NCBI GenBank assembly: GCA_913778205.1
Contig: CAJYUW010000017.1
Span: 1-64,000 of the forward strand
Direction of reading: 5' to 3'
DNA from: an uncultured Curtobacterium sp.
GTDB lineage: Bacteria; Actinomycetota; Actinomycetes; Actinomycetales; Microbacteriaceae
DNA length: 64,000 bases
Each line of letters opens with the position of its first letter. Position 1 is the first letter of the stretch. The translations under genes and the position numbers were made by a program. Of the stretch, positions 8,751 through 17,641 are shown in pieces. Under the pieces are notes generated by a model, which saw only the letters and a program-made list of their open reading frames with translations, did no database searches and had not been told where the DNA came from.

Positions 8751-10118
8751 CTACGGGGCGGTGGCGGGGGCAGGCTCGGGCGCGTGCTCGACGGCCGTGG
8801 GCTGCTCGGTCCGGCTGACGCCGAGTCCGCGGACCCAGCCCGCCTTGCCGGCGATGACGTAGAGCACGAAGGCGATGACCACGGAGTTGATGGACGGGAT
8901 GCCGACCGTGACGAAGTAGCCGACCACCGCCGCGATCGCCCAGATGACCAGCGTCGCCGGGACCCAGGTCGGGCTCGTGGCCGGGAGCGACTCGCCGGCG
9001 CTGAGCTCGGCACGCCAGCGCTTCACGACGAAGTACTCGGCGACCATGATGCCGGCGATCGGCGGGAAGACGACGCCGAGGACGATGAGGAACGGCGTGA
9101 ACGCGTCGAGGAACCCGACGGCGGCGAGCACCGACCCGACGACGCCGAGCACGAGCGTGACCACGCCGCGGTTCACCTTGCGGCCGAACACCACGTCGAT
9201 GAAGTTCGTGACCCCGAGGCTCGAGCTGTAGATGTTCCAGTCGTTGATCTTGAACGTGCCGAGCAGGATCACGAGGATGCCGACCCAGCCGACGCTCGAC
9301 GTGATCACGCGGGTGATGTCCGACGAGCCGACCGCGTGGGCGAGGAGGACCCCGGCCAGGCCGATCACGTACTCGCCGAGCGTGACCCCGAGCGCGGTCT
9401 GCTTGACGACGTCGCCGACCGAGCGGTTGAAGCGGGTCATGTCGGGGGTGATCACCGCGCCGACGATGAACCCGCCGGCCACCAGCGTGGTGCCCGCGAC
9501 GAAGCTCAGCTCCGGGCCGGCCGGGGCCTTCGCGGCGAGCTCGGCGATCGAGTGCTTGCTCAGCTCGACCACCACCGCCCACCCGACGAGCACCAGGAAC
9601 AGCGGCACCGTGACGTTCGCGAGCCACTGCATCGAGTGGAAGCCGCGGAGCACGATCGCCGTCACCACGAGGCCGAACACGAGCGACCACGCCCACGCGG
9701 GCAGGATCGGCAGGATCGCGACGAGGCCGGCGGCCGACACCCCGGACTGGATGCCGAACCAGCCGATGAGGCTGAGGCCGATCGCGAGGCCGACGAGCGC
9801 CGAGCCGGCCTTGCCGAAACCGGTCCACCGGGCGATCACGGAGGTGTTGAGACCCTCCCGCATGCCGATGACGCCGACGAAGACGGACACGATCTCGAGG
9901 ATCACCGCTCCGAGTGTGATCGCCCAGAAGGCCTCCCAGAAGCCCATCCCGAAGCCGAGCGTGGCGCCGAGCAGGAACTGGGAGAGCGCGGAGATCTGCC
10001 CGAAGCGCTGCACGGCGACCTGGAACCAGCCGTAGCGGGCGGAGCGGGGGACACGGGACAGGGAGTAGTCGTCGACGACGACGGACGGGGCTGGTGGTGC
10101 TGACGCTGCACTGGCCAT
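8751..10118 (-). CDS. NCS1-family permease (cytosine/purine/hydantoin transporter)
   Basis: Protein of 455 aa with ATG at 10118 and an AGGAG site 8 nt upstream. About 12 hydrophobic segments are visible. The N-terminus DYSLSRVPRSARYGWFQVAVQRFGQ and the motif TPDMTRFNRS are characteristic of CodB-like cytosine permeases in the NCS1 (nucleobase:cation symporter-1) family, which also contains hydantoin carriers such as Mhp1. It is the first gene of the hydantoinase/DUF917/PucR operon, so the imported compound is inferred to be that pathway's substrate. The C-terminal tail is Pro/Ala rich and probably cytoplasmic. Confidence 0.88.
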   Translation of the reverse strand: MASAASAPPAPSVVVDDYSLSRVPRSARYGWFQVAVQRFGQISALSQFLLGATLGFGMGFWEAFWAITLGAVILEIVSVFVGVIGMREGLNTSVIARWTGFGKAGSALVGLAIGLSLIGWFGIQSGVSAAGLVAILPILPAWAWSLVFGLVVTAIVLRGFHSMQWLANVTVPLFLVLVGWAVVVELSKHSIAELAAKAPAGPELSFVAGTTLVAGGFIVGAVITPDMTRFNRSVGDVVKQTALGVTLGEYVIGLAGVLLAHAVGSSDITRVITSSVGWVGILVILLGTFKINDWNIYSSSLGVTNFIDVVFGRKVNRGVVTLVLGVVGSVLAAVGFLDAFTPFLIVLGVVFPPIAGIMVAEYFVVKRWRAELSAGESLPATSPTWVPATLVIWAIAAVVGYFVTVGIPSINSVVIAFVLYVIAGKAGWVRGLGVSRTEQPTAVEHAPEPAPATAP

Positions 10119-10230
10119 CGGGTTGCTCCTGGGGGGAAGGGAGCCGGTCGGGGCGACCGGGTTGTGGCCACGGTAGTGAGGGGGCCGCGCTGCCAGAACG
10201 GGCAGAGTGTCGTGACGAGCATGTGAACTC

Positions 10231-10243
10231 GTGCAGAGTGCAC
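10231..10243. promoter_or_regulatory. Inverted repeat GTGCAGAGTGCAC upstream of permease
   Basis: GTGCA and TGCAC arms with a 3-nt centre lie about 115 bp before the permease ATG. A related GCAGAGTG occurs 30 bp away at 10202. It is a candidate site for the operon's own PucR regulator; this is inference only. Confidence 0.35.
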
Positions 10244-10305
10244 ATGGGGTCGACGAGATGGTTGGTCGGCCAGGCGGCCGCCCTGCGGTGCGCCGTCGAC
10301 CTGCA

Positions 10306-10347
10306 GGACGGGAGGCGCGGGGCGGGCCCGCCACGGGCCTCCCGTCC
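10306..10347. repeat. 42-bp palindromic repeat, copy A
   Basis: Arms GGACGGGAGGC and GCCTCCCGTCC (11 bp, perfect) enclose a central GGCGGGCCCGCC palindrome. Two more 42-bp copies with the same arms lie at 22974-23015 and 29050-29091. Confidence 0.85.
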
Positions 10348-10502
10348 GCTTGGTGCCCCGTCGGGGCCCGGGGCGCGGGCCGGATCGGTACGCTCGCCGT
10401 CGCACTGTCCGGCGAGCGCCAGAGCACCGTCGCGTCCGACAGCGAACCGGACCGCGCGGAGCAGAGCGGCCACCTCAGCTCACACGAGAGCGAGGCCTTG
10501 GA

Positions 10503-11900
10503 TCAGTGCCCGTCGACGTCGCCGGTGAGGATCACGCCGACGACACCGGCATCGAGTTCATCGTGGAGCACGCCGACGATGAACTCCTCGACGCCGAGGC
10601 TGAGCAGGTGTTGCAGCACCGCCTCGTGATCCGGCAGCCACGGCCGCCACTCGTCGTGCAGGAACGCCTCGACCTGCCCGTTCGCGTGCACGACGATCGC
10701 GCCGACCTCCTCGAGGCTCCCGTCCTCGTCGAGACGCACGCCGAGCACGAGGGGTTCAGCGTCCTCGCGGACCGGCTCGACGGTGATGTCGCCGGGCAGC
10801 GGCCACGCCGGACGCTGCAGTTCGAGGTTCGACATGTGCAGATGCGGCTCGCTGTCGTGAGCCGCGAACTCGAGGGTGCCGTCGAGGAACCGGTCGATCA
10901 CCTCGTGCACGCGGTCGTGCAGGGCCGGCTGGTACGCCCACCACCGCTCGTGCACAGCGCGGAGCCAGGCCTGCGTCTCGACCGACGTGCCGACCGCTGC
11001 GCCGACGAGCTGCGGCGCGTTGCCGGGAAGCCCGACGACCTCGAACTCCCCCTCGTCGGTCTGGATGGTGAGCGCTCCCGAGTCCGGGTCAGCGTCCACG
11101 TGCAGGATCCCCGCCGGGGCGCCAGCCCAGACGTCCGCTGGCAACGCCGGCGGCAGGGCGAACGGCACCGCGAGGGCGGGCCCCTCGGCCGCGCGGTCGA
11201 GGATCTCGCTCACCCAGGTGTCGCTGTGACGGGCTCCGTGCGTCGGCGCATCCTCGGCGGTGCGTGCGGCGATCAGGTCGGCTGCGCGCTCGTGGGCCTC
11301 GTGCGGATCTGCGTTGACGCCGACGAGCACGCCGGTGTCGGCCCACCGGGCGAGGTTGATCGCCTCGAGGTCGTCGTCGGACAGCGCGACGTTCCACTGC
11401 GCCGGGTCGGCGAGCACGAACGCCGCCGTGCGGCCGGCAGGCCCGTTCTGCACGGCGGACACGATCGCCGGCACCAGGTGCGGTAGGTCCTCGAAGCCGG
11501 CCTCGACCTCGAGGCGGTCGATGATCAGCAGGTCGTCGCGCTCGAGGACCTCGGCGGCGCCGGCGAAGAGGCTGGCGAACGGGCCGCCGTCCGGGTCCGT
11601 GCCGGTCACCACGGACGAGTACGAGCCGTGGGCGTCGGAGGTCTGCAGCGCCTCGACGATCTCCTCGACCGCGTCGGGCGCGCGCACGGTGAACGCCGTG
11701 ACCCGAGCGACGGTCGCCGCCTCCGCTTCGTCGTCCGTGAGCGGTACGCGGACGTCGATGACCCACCTGTCGACATCGAAGGACGGGTAGCCGTCGCCGT
11801 CCTCGTCGGCGATGGTGATGTGCACCAGGCGCAGGCGTCGGTCCCACGCGTCGTGCACAGCACGGACGAGGGCTGATCGGTCGGGTGCGTCGGAGCTCAC
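10503..11900 (-). CDS. Hypothetical protein, 465 aa
   Basis: No family recognised. GTG start at 11900 is preceded by TACCGT (11907-11912) 6 nt upstream, a leaderless promoter arrangement that supports this start. The protein is acidic, rich in Asp/Glu/Val, and has no signal peptide or membrane segment. It appears to have two similar halves alternating beta strands and helices (DLLIIDRLEVEAGFEDLPHL; later GAIVVHANGQVEAFLHDEW). It stands alone, with the hydantoin operon on one side and a small membrane protein gene on the other. Codon use looks native. Function unknown. Confidence 0.8.
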   Translation of the reverse strand: MSSDAPDRSALVRAVHDAWDRRLRLVHITIADEDGDGYPSFDVDRWVIDVRVPLTDDEAEAATVARVTAFTVRAPDAVEEIVEALQTSDAHGSYSSVVTGTDPDGGPFASLFAGAAEVLERDDLLIIDRLEVEAGFEDLPHLVPAIVSAVQNGPAGRTAAFVLADPAQWNVALSDDDLEAINLARWADTGVLVGVNADPHEAHERAADLIAARTAEDAPTHGARHSDTWVSEILDRAAEGPALAVPFALPPALPADVWAGAPAGILHVDADPDSGALTIQTDEGEFEVVGLPGNAPQLVGAAVGTSVETQAWLRAVHERWWAYQPALHDRVHEVIDRFLDGTLEFAAHDSEPHLHMSNLELQRPAWPLPGDITVEPVREDAEPLVLGVRLDEDGSLEEVGAIVVHANGQVEAFLHDEWRPWLPDHEAVLQHLLSLGVEEFIVGVLHDELDAGVVGVILTGDVDGH

Positions 11901-12022
11901 GAGCCCACGGTACTGAGCAGCGGCCGCATGGTCACGCCTGCACCGGATGCTCGAGCCTCAGCCCGCGGGCACATCACACCAGGACGCACCGCGACGAGAA
12001 CCTGGTGCGCGACCCCTCAGCC

Positions 12023-12613
12023 TCACAAGTCCTCGAAGTACCCGAGGTAGACCCACGAGCCCTCGTCGCAGCGACCACCGACGTCCAGTCGTTGAGCCCC
12101 ACCGGATGGTGCGACCAGCCGTACCTCCTCCGCCCCCGGCCCCTTGCCACGCCAGTCGTGGCGCACCGGGTAGTCGGACACGGGTGACTCGACGAAGCCC
12201 GCGCGCTCCGCGTCCTGCAGCAGCGCGCTCACATCTGGAACGCACGCCACGGCCCACGCTTCGGACGCCTTGATCAACGACCGCGCGCCCGATGCCTCGA
12301 GCTGTGCGTCCGCGGGCAGTCTGACGCTGAACCTCGTCTCGGTCGACGTCCGCCCGAGACGACTGCACTCGCCCTTCAGCGGCTCGCAGATGCTGCCGTC
12401 CGCGGTCTCTCGTGGTCCGAGTTCCCGGTGCATCGAGGCACCGACGCTGAACACCACCGCGGCGACCACGCCGCCCACGAGCAGAACGAGCGCGGCGAGC
12501 ATGCCCAGCAAACGGAGCACGCTCGGCGCCTGTTCGTCCATCCCTTCACGGTGCCCGGACGCGCTACCTGCCCGGCGATCCGCCTCATCCGCATCTGCGA
12601 ACAGACGCAGCAT
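12023..12613 (-). CDS. Hypothetical single-pass membrane protein
   Basis: Protein of 196 aa with ATG at 12613 and AGGTGA upstream; an internal ATG at 12541 (MDEQAPSVLRLLG) is an alternative start. One transmembrane helix (LLGMLAALVLLVGGVVAAVVFSV) follows a short cytoplasmic tail. The ~130-residue outer part has four Cys (ICEPLKGEC, ACVPD, RCDEG) that could form disulfides. No family recognised. It lies downstream of the ABC exporter on the same strand, 158 bp away, so a shared transcript is possible but not shown. Confidence 0.7.
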   Translation of the reverse strand: MLRLFADADEADRRAGSASGHREGMDEQAPSVLRLLGMLAALVLLVGGVVAAVVFSVGASMHRELGPRETADGSICEPLKGECSRLGRTSTETRFSVRLPADAQLEASGARSLIKASEAWAVACVPDVSALLQDAERAGFVESPVSDYPVRHDWRGKGPGAEEVRLVAPSGGAQRLDVGGRCDEGSWVYLGYFEDL

Positions 12614-12771
12614 CAGGTCACTTCACCTGGCCGTTTGCTCGACGCACGGCCGGCGCGAGTTCGGACGGACTCTGGGCGAGCCGGCGGCAGCACGGACTGG
12701 CCCGACAGTGGGTGCTCGTGGGCGGGCGACCGCGCCAGAACGCGTTTCGGAGACCGTCGGCCGGGGTGGGT

Positions 12772-15294
12772 TCACCTCAGGTGGCGTTGCCCTACCGGTC
12801 GAGCCGTCAAGGAGCGGGTGGCGATGAGGGTTGCAGCAGCGGTTGCGAGCAGCACGACGATCATCGTCGCGATGATCGGCGTACTGGGGATTGCTGTGAC
12901 GGCGTAGTGCCCGGCGATGGCACGCAGGCTCACCACGCCGCCGACGACACCGGTGACCAGTCCTACTCCGACGATGACGGCGGCCTGCACTGCGAGGACT
13001 CCGCGCGTCCATCCCGGCCGGAGGCCGATGGCGACGAGGCGTTCGGAGTAGTCGCGCAAGCGCCGTGCCTGGTCGGTGACGACGAGGAGGAGGACGACGA
13101 ACCCGCCCAGGGCGAGGCCTGTGAAGAACACCCATGCCGCGGCGGGGAGGGTCGGCGCGGGTGGTGGCACGTGGTAGTGCACGAATTCACTGTCGTAGCC
13201 GGCATCGACGCTCGCCGTGACGGCGGAGCGGATCTGGGCGGTGGTGACGGAGGGGTAGAGGTACTTCACGGGGCTGCTGACGGGCAAGCCGAGCTTCTCG
13301 GCGGTGCTGGTGAGGACGGCGCCGGAGAACTGGGTGCTGAACGCGGGTGCGACGTGCGCCTTGAGGGTGGGCAGCACGGGTGTGGTCAGTTGTCGCTCTC
13401 CGCCGTTGGCGACGACCACGAATCGCTGCGAGCCGCGGGCAGCGCTGAAGTCGATGACGCCGCCCGCGCGGAGCACTGATTCAGCCTCGTTCGGCAGGTC
13501 TGATCCGATGAGCCGCCGGAGGTCAGCTGGGTCGTCCAGGGTCAGGGTGCCGGTGCCACCGGAGGCTGCGTGGAGGAACCGAGCTGCGGGTCCGGCTGCG
13601 CCCGATGCCTGCGCGGGACCGGACAGGGCTCGCACCGTCACCGGTGCCGGCATGCCGGGGATGTTCGCGATCGCGCGGGCGATCCCGTCGACGTCGCCGA
13701 CGGCGCTTGCACGCTCGACCCACATCTGCCCGGTGGGGACAGTGCTGAAGGTGAACGCGCTGTCGTTGGCTTGCTTGCTGGCCAGCTGCGTTCCGAGCCC
13801 GATGGGAACGGCTACACAGGCGGCGATGACCGCCGCCGCCACGCCTTGCCGGACCAAAGAGGCGCGCATGATGCCTCGAGCGACGAAGAGGCGGGCACTT
13901 CGCCGCGGGATCGCCCACACGACGAGTCGGACGAAGTCGGGAGCGAGGAGGACCGCGGCACCGATGGCCGCGTGAGCGCCGACGATCCAGGCGTGCGTTG
14001 TCGCGCCGAAGAGAACGGCCGCGACGATGCAGAGCCCGATGAGCACCCGACGGACCAAGCCGACGTGGATGTCGCCGACGATGCGACCCACGGCGGAGAC
14101 CGTCTTGCCCGGTGCGACGCCAGCAGGCCAGGCAGCGCCGGCGGCCACGACGACGAGGGTTGCGGCGATGATCAGCCACGCCGCGGGGGTGACTCCGGTG
14201 AGCGGAGAGAACGGTTGGGTGGCGAAGCGCGCGAGTACGGTGCTGCGGAGCAGCACAGCGATGAAGGTTCCGAGCGCGATGCCGACGATGATCGATGCCG
14301 CGGCGGTGATGGTGAGCAAGCCGGTGTGCAGCCGTCGTACACGCGCTCGATCGAGCCCCAAGTGCACGAGACGGTCTGTCGCATCGACGATGGGTCGTCG
14401 TGTGGTGGCGACGACGAGCGCCGCGACGAGGAGCGCGACCATGAGCAGTGGCAGGTAGGACACAACGACTTGGTCGCTGCCGAACGTCACCGGCCGTGCA
14501 CTGGTGAGCTCGGAGCGGGACGACGTGTTGGCGTTCCAGATCTCGTCGCGGCTGCCCTGCTCCTCCGGAAGCGCGGGGAGGACCCGATCAGCAGCGGCAA
14601 CGATCGCCGTCAGTTTGCCGTCGTTCCAGTAGATGCTGGTTTGTCCCTCGGTTGGCTGGTACTGCTGCGCGGCATCACGCGGTGTGAGCGCCTCCCAGGT
14701 GCCGGCGCCGGCGATCATCACGTCACCCTGTCGGTCGTCGTCGTCCCGGACGACGCCGACGACGTGGAAGCGGGTCGTTCCCGACAGCACTGTGAAACTC
14801 GACCGGTCAGCGGATGGAAGCGCCTCCAAGAGGTGCTCCGACACCACGACGTCGTTCACCTTCGACGGCCAGCGCCCCTTGAGGAGCGCGTAGCGGTCGG
14901 GGAACGCGCGCCGCAGCTGGGGGTCCTCGAGGAAGCGGACCACGGCGGTGGGGGCTTGGAAGTAGAACTTCGGGTAGGCGTCCGGCCGCAACGTCCGGGA
15001 CTCGATGACGAGATGCGCGCCTGGGGCGGCCGAGGTGATCGCTGCCTGCAGGCGCTTCGTGTCCCCTCGCTGCAGATCACCGACGGTGATCGAGGTGTAC
15101 GTCGAGTGGTCATAGGTGCCGAACCGTTGCTGTGCCGTGTGCGCAGGAGTCTGTTCGAACGAACAGACGCTCATGAACACGGCCGTCAGCACGGCGAACG
15201 CCACCGTGAGCGTGACCGCAGCCCGCCGGAGGACCGCCCCGGCGAACCAGCGCGCGGCGAGCAGCCGGACGGCGGCAACCGGAAGCCGGGTCAC
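12772..15294 (-). CDS. ABC transporter permease, FtsX/MacB type
   Basis: Protein of 840 aa. GTG at 15294 overlaps the TGA of the ATP-binding gene as GTGA. One N-terminal membrane helix is followed by a large extracellular domain (residues ~50-270). A first FtsX-like membrane block follows (~275-500), then a second extracellular region, then a C-terminal FtsX block (WVFFTGLALGGFVVLLLVV, LLATAAATLIATRSL). This two-block layout is typical of large MacB/FtsX permeases exporting lipids, peptides or lipoproteins rather than importing nutrients. It works with the ATPase at 15291-15962. Location next to secreted inhibitor-like proteins suggests a role in the envelope, but no substrate is indicated. 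Confidence 0.86.
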   Translation of the reverse strand: MTRLPVAAVRLLAARWFAGAVLRRAAVTLTVAFAVLTAVFMSVCSFEQTPAHTAQQRFGTYDHSTYTSITVGDLQRGDTKRLQAAITSAAPGAHLVIESRTLRPDAYPKFYFQAPTAVVRFLEDPQLRRAFPDRYALLKGRWPSKVNDVVVSEHLLEALPSADRSSFTVLSGTTRFHVVGVVRDDDDRQGDVMIAGAGTWEALTPRDAAQQYQPTEGQTSIYWNDGKLTAIVAAADRVLPALPEEQGSRDEIWNANTSSRSELTSARPVTFGSDQVVVSYLPLLMVALLVAALVVATTRRPIVDATDRLVHLGLDRARVRRLHTGLLTITAAASIIVGIALGTFIAVLLRSTVLARFATQPFSPLTGVTPAAWLIIAATLVVVAAGAAWPAGVAPGKTVSAVGRIVGDIHVGLVRRVLIGLCIVAAVLFGATTHAWIVGAHAAIGAAVLLAPDFVRLVVWAIPRRSARLFVARGIMRASLVRQGVAAAVIAACVAVPIGLGTQLASKQANDSAFTFSTVPTGQMWVERASAVGDVDGIARAIANIPGMPAPVTVRALSGPAQASGAAGPAARFLHAASGGTGTLTLDDPADLRRLIGSDLPNEAESVLRAGGVIDFSAARGSQRFVVVANGGERQLTTPVLPTLKAHVAPAFSTQFSGAVLTSTAEKLGLPVSSPVKYLYPSVTTAQIRSAVTASVDAGYDSEFVHYHVPPPAPTLPAAAWVFFTGLALGGFVVLLLVVTDQARRLRDYSERLVAIGLRPGWTRGVLAVQAAVIVGVGLVTGVVGGVVSLRAIAGHYAVTAIPSTPIIATMIVVLLATAAATLIATRSLTARPVGQRHLR

Positions 15295-15962
15295 AGCGCT
15301 GTCACCGTGCCGTCGACCATGTGGAAGACAGCATCGGCGTAGTCCTGTGCGATCGGGTCATGGGTCGCGATGACGATGGCCGTGCCGTCCGCGGTCGCAC
15401 GACGCCGGAGCAGCTCGAACAACGTTCGCGAGTTCTCGGAGTCCAACGAACCGGTGGGCTCGTCGGCCACGAGGAGGCGCTGTTCCCCCGCAAGGGCTCG
15501 AGCGATGCCGACTCGCTGCCGCTGACCGCCAGACATCTGCGCCGGCAACCGGTCGGCCAACTGCTCGATCCCGACCGCGGCGAGGGCGTTGCTCGCTTCA
15601 AGCGTTGCAACGTGTCGACGATGCCCTTTGACCAGCAACGGCACGAGGACGTTCTCGAGTGCCGTGAACTCCGGCAACAGGTTGTTGGACTGGAACACCA
15701 CACCCACCCGATGGAGCCGAAGATCCGCCCGCTGCGCCTCGCTGCGCTCGGTGAGATCCTCGCCGGCGATGGTGACCGTCCCGGAGTCAAGGGTTTCGAT
15801 CCCGGCGAGCACATTGAGCATGGTGGTCTTCCCGGAACCACTCGCGCCGTAGATGCATGCCACCTCCCCGGGGTCGAGATCGAAGTCGACCGAGTCGAGC
15901 GCGATGACCGTGTCAGCATTCGTGATGAAGGCCTTGGACGCGGCTCGGAGCTGAGCAACCAC
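15291..15962 (-). CDS. ABC transporter ATP-binding protein, MacB/LolD type
   Basis: Protein of 223 aa from GTG 15962 (AAAGG upstream); the ORF track extends further without conserved sequence. All ABC ATPase motifs are present: Walker A GASGSGKTT, Q-loop FQSNNLLP, signature MSGGQRQR, Walker B LLVADEPTGSLDS and H-loop ATHD. The EPTGSLDS form and short length place it with MacB/LolD/FtsE ATPases that drive FtsX-type permeases. It is translationally coupled to the permease gene that follows. Confidence 0.9.
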   Translation of the reverse strand: MVAQLRAASKAFITNADTVIALDSVDFDLDPGEVACIYGASGSGKTTMLNVLAGIETLDSGTVTIAGEDLTERSEAQRADLRLHRVGVVFQSNNLLPEFTALENVLVPLLVKGHRRHVATLEASNALAAVGIEQLADRLPAQMSGGQRQRVGIARALAGEQRLLVADEPTGSLDSENSRTLFELLRRRATADGTAIVIATHDPIAQDYADAVFHMVDGTVTAL

Positions 15963-16029
15963 GAGGTCGCCTTTCGTGGGCGGCGCGGACAGGTCGAAGC
16001 CCGCCCGCGCCGGAGTGTGAACGGTTCGG

Positions 16030-16428
16030 TCAGCAGGCGCGGGTGAATGCCCAGGACTCAGCCTGGTCGTTGTCCGGGTTGCTCGCCGAGGCCGAAGCGC
16101 GGTTGTTCGCGCCCATCGACACACAGGTGCCGCCACCGCCGGTGTTGTAGTAGAACCGTGCGCCCGTGTCGGTGTAGTTGATCCACGACGACAGCTTGTT
16201 GCGGTTGCCTGCACTGATGTCCTGCAGCCCCACCCCCGGTGCACGAGAGCCGAGGAACGTGCTGTAGCCGGCATTGACGTACGTGCAGGTGAGGTTGCCG
16301 CTACAGGTTGCGGCCGGCGCAGCGGGAGCTGCGAGCGCGGGCGCGCCGAGGCCGACAGCTCCGAGCACCAGCCCGGCAGAGACCCCCAGCGACACCAGCA
16401 GAGAACGCTTGTTGATGATCGTGTCCAT
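16030..16428 (-). CDS. Secreted small protein resembling peptidase inhibitor family I36
   Basis: Protein of 132 aa with ATG at 16428. A classic signal peptide (LVSLGVSAGLVLGAVGLGAPALA) precedes a ~95-residue mature part with exactly four Cys (CSGNLTC, GTCVSM, TRAC). This matches the two-disulfide layout of the Streptomyces metalloproteinase inhibitor (I36) group. It is likely secreted and may inhibit extracellular metalloproteases; assignment is by size and cysteine pattern only. Its C-terminus GANNRASASASNPDNDQAESW is shared with the decayed copy at 16612. A 16-bp palindrome upstream (16443-16458) may regulate it. Confidence 0.75.
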   Translation of the reverse strand: MDTIINKRSLLVSLGVSAGLVLGAVGLGAPALAAPAAPAATCSGNLTCTYVNAGYSTFLGSRAPGVGLQDISAGNRNKLSSWINYTDTGARFYYNTGGGGTCVSMGANNRASASASNPDNDQAESWAFTRAC

Positions 16429-16442
16429 CCGTCATCGAAAGG

Positions 16443-16458
16443 AGTGATGAACATCACT
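16443..16458. promoter_or_regulatory. 16-bp palindrome upstream of I36-like gene
   Basis: AGTGATG-AA-CATCACT, perfect 7-bp arms, 15-30 bp before the ATG at 16428. It could be an operator or a leader hairpin just ahead of translation initiation. Confidence 0.4.
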
Positions 16459-16611
16459 CAGCACCTTCATAACAGAAACACACTCCCAGCCGATGTGGGT
16501 ATTTCTGCTGACCCCCTGTACCCCGCGTGGAACCATTGTGAAGCTGAGCGTTCTATCATATTCGGTGAAATCGCGTCAGCCTCCCCCAGACCGCTATGCA
16601 CATTTGTCCGG

Positions 16612-16985
16612 TCAGCAGGTACGAGTGAACGCCCATGCTTCAGCCTGATCATCGTCAGGCCTGCTCGCAGACGCTGAGGCGCGAGTGTTTGCACCCATCG
16701 GAATACACTTCCCGCCACCGCTCGAGTTGTAGGAGGACCGAGCTCCAGTGCTCGAGTTGTTGATCCAGGAAGAAAACTCGTGCGGTTCTGCACGACAATG
16801 TTCTCCAGACCCGTACCAGGGATGCGCCCCCAGAAAACCGTCGCAACTTGCGTTGTAGCATTCGCGGGTTTGCGAGCCGCTGCATTCCACACCAGCCGCA
16901 GCCTGAGCAGCCAGTGCCGGCACAGCGAGTCCGATTGCCCCCCAGCACGATTCCCGTGCAAACTCCCGGTGAAGTCCGGGGCGCG
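16612..16985 (-). pseudogene. Decayed paralogue of the I36-like secreted protein
   Basis: The C-terminal 40 residues (SSWINNSSTGARSSYNSSGG, then GANTRASASASRPDDDQAEAW) match the intact copy at 16030. The middle matches only in another frame: PGTGLENI-x4-NR corresponds to PGVGLQDI-x4-NR. The signal peptide core (WGAIGLAVPALAA against LGAVGLGAPALAA) returns to the first frame, while its start lies in the second. At least three frameshifts and no usable start codon indicate a pseudogene. Sequencing error is unlikely to give three shifts in one short gene. Confidence 0.75.
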
Positions 16986-17377
16986 TATCGCGATCAGCGC
17001 TGGGGTTGACGTCAGGGACCGGAGGTCGCGCACGCTGATCGACTCCCCCTCATCCATGAGCCCGAGAAATCTCAAACGCCTGACCTGTTCGAAGAGACGG
17101 GCAGAGCACGGGACGGACACAGCATCGGTCCTTTCGTGCCTCACGATCACCCGCGCAACACAAGGCTCGCCGCACATCTCCGCAGTGAGCCAGATCTCCG
17201 AAAGCAGTGGCCCTCCCCAATCCGCCACAGGGCGGTGGCAAGCGTGAAGCCCTGGGCCGGGCTGCCCGCTTGCTCAGCGCACGGACTGACTTCTGCAACG
17301 GTTCGAACGTGTGTCGTCTGTGCGCGCACCCGAGCAGGTACCGCACCGAAGACGCACCACAGGCACTCCCGGAAACG
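16986..17377. other. Non-coding stretch between pseudogene and tRNA-Ser
   Basis: About 390 bp of lower-GC, irregular sequence with only mutually overlapping short ORFs. No conserved product, promoter or repeat is seen. It may be the decayed edge of an insertion next to the tRNA. Confidence 0.5.
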
Positions 17378-17407
17378 AGAAAACCCCCGCGTGAACGGGG
17401 GTTTTCT
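17378..17407 (-). terminator. Rho-independent terminator after tRNA-Ser
   Basis: Perfect 12-bp stem AGAAAACCCCCG/CGGGGGTTTTCT with a 6-nt loop, directly downstream of the minus-strand tRNA. Confidence 0.85.
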
Positions 17408-17408
17408 G

Positions 17409-17498
17409 TGGCGGTACCGGTGGGATTTGAACCCACGGTGGAGTCGCCCCCACACATGTTTTCGAGACATGCTCCTTAGGCCGCTCGGACACGGTACC
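17409..17498 (-). tRNA. tRNA-Ser (anticodon CGA)
   Basis: Class II tRNA of 90 nt including an encoded CCA. Acceptor GGTACCG pairs with CGGTACC; the anticodon stem CATGT/ACATG encloses loop CTCGAAA (anticodon CGA); a long variable arm follows; the T arm is GTGGGTTCAAATCCCAC. It decodes UCG. Confidence 0.95.
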
Positions 17499-17641
17499 GG
17501 GATCGATGGTACACGATCCCGGAGGCCCGCCAGACCACCCCACGTCGCCCCGCCCTCCACAGGTGCCTGATCGGTCGCGCTCGTCCACAGTTCAGCTCGC
17601 TCACCGTGAAGGGGCGTGCAGGCGCGCGTACCGTCCTCGGC

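Larger units (their letters stand above)
10119..10502. other. Intergenic region upstream of the permease operon
   Basis: 384 bp without a convincing gene. It holds a possible TACCGT -10 box for the permease operon near 10165-10175, an operator-like inverted repeat (10231-10243), and one intact 42-bp palindromic repeat (10306-10347). Plus-strand ORFs here are shadows. Confidence 0.7.

Noticed and set aside
7518-10103. Plus-strand 861-aa ORF across the hydantoinase and permease genes
   Set aside because: High-GC shadow of two well-supported minus-strand genes; Arg/Asp/His-rich with no family pattern.
10350-11486. 378-aa plus-strand ORF
   Set aside because: Antisense to the 465-aa hypothetical gene, which has a leaderless start and balanced composition.
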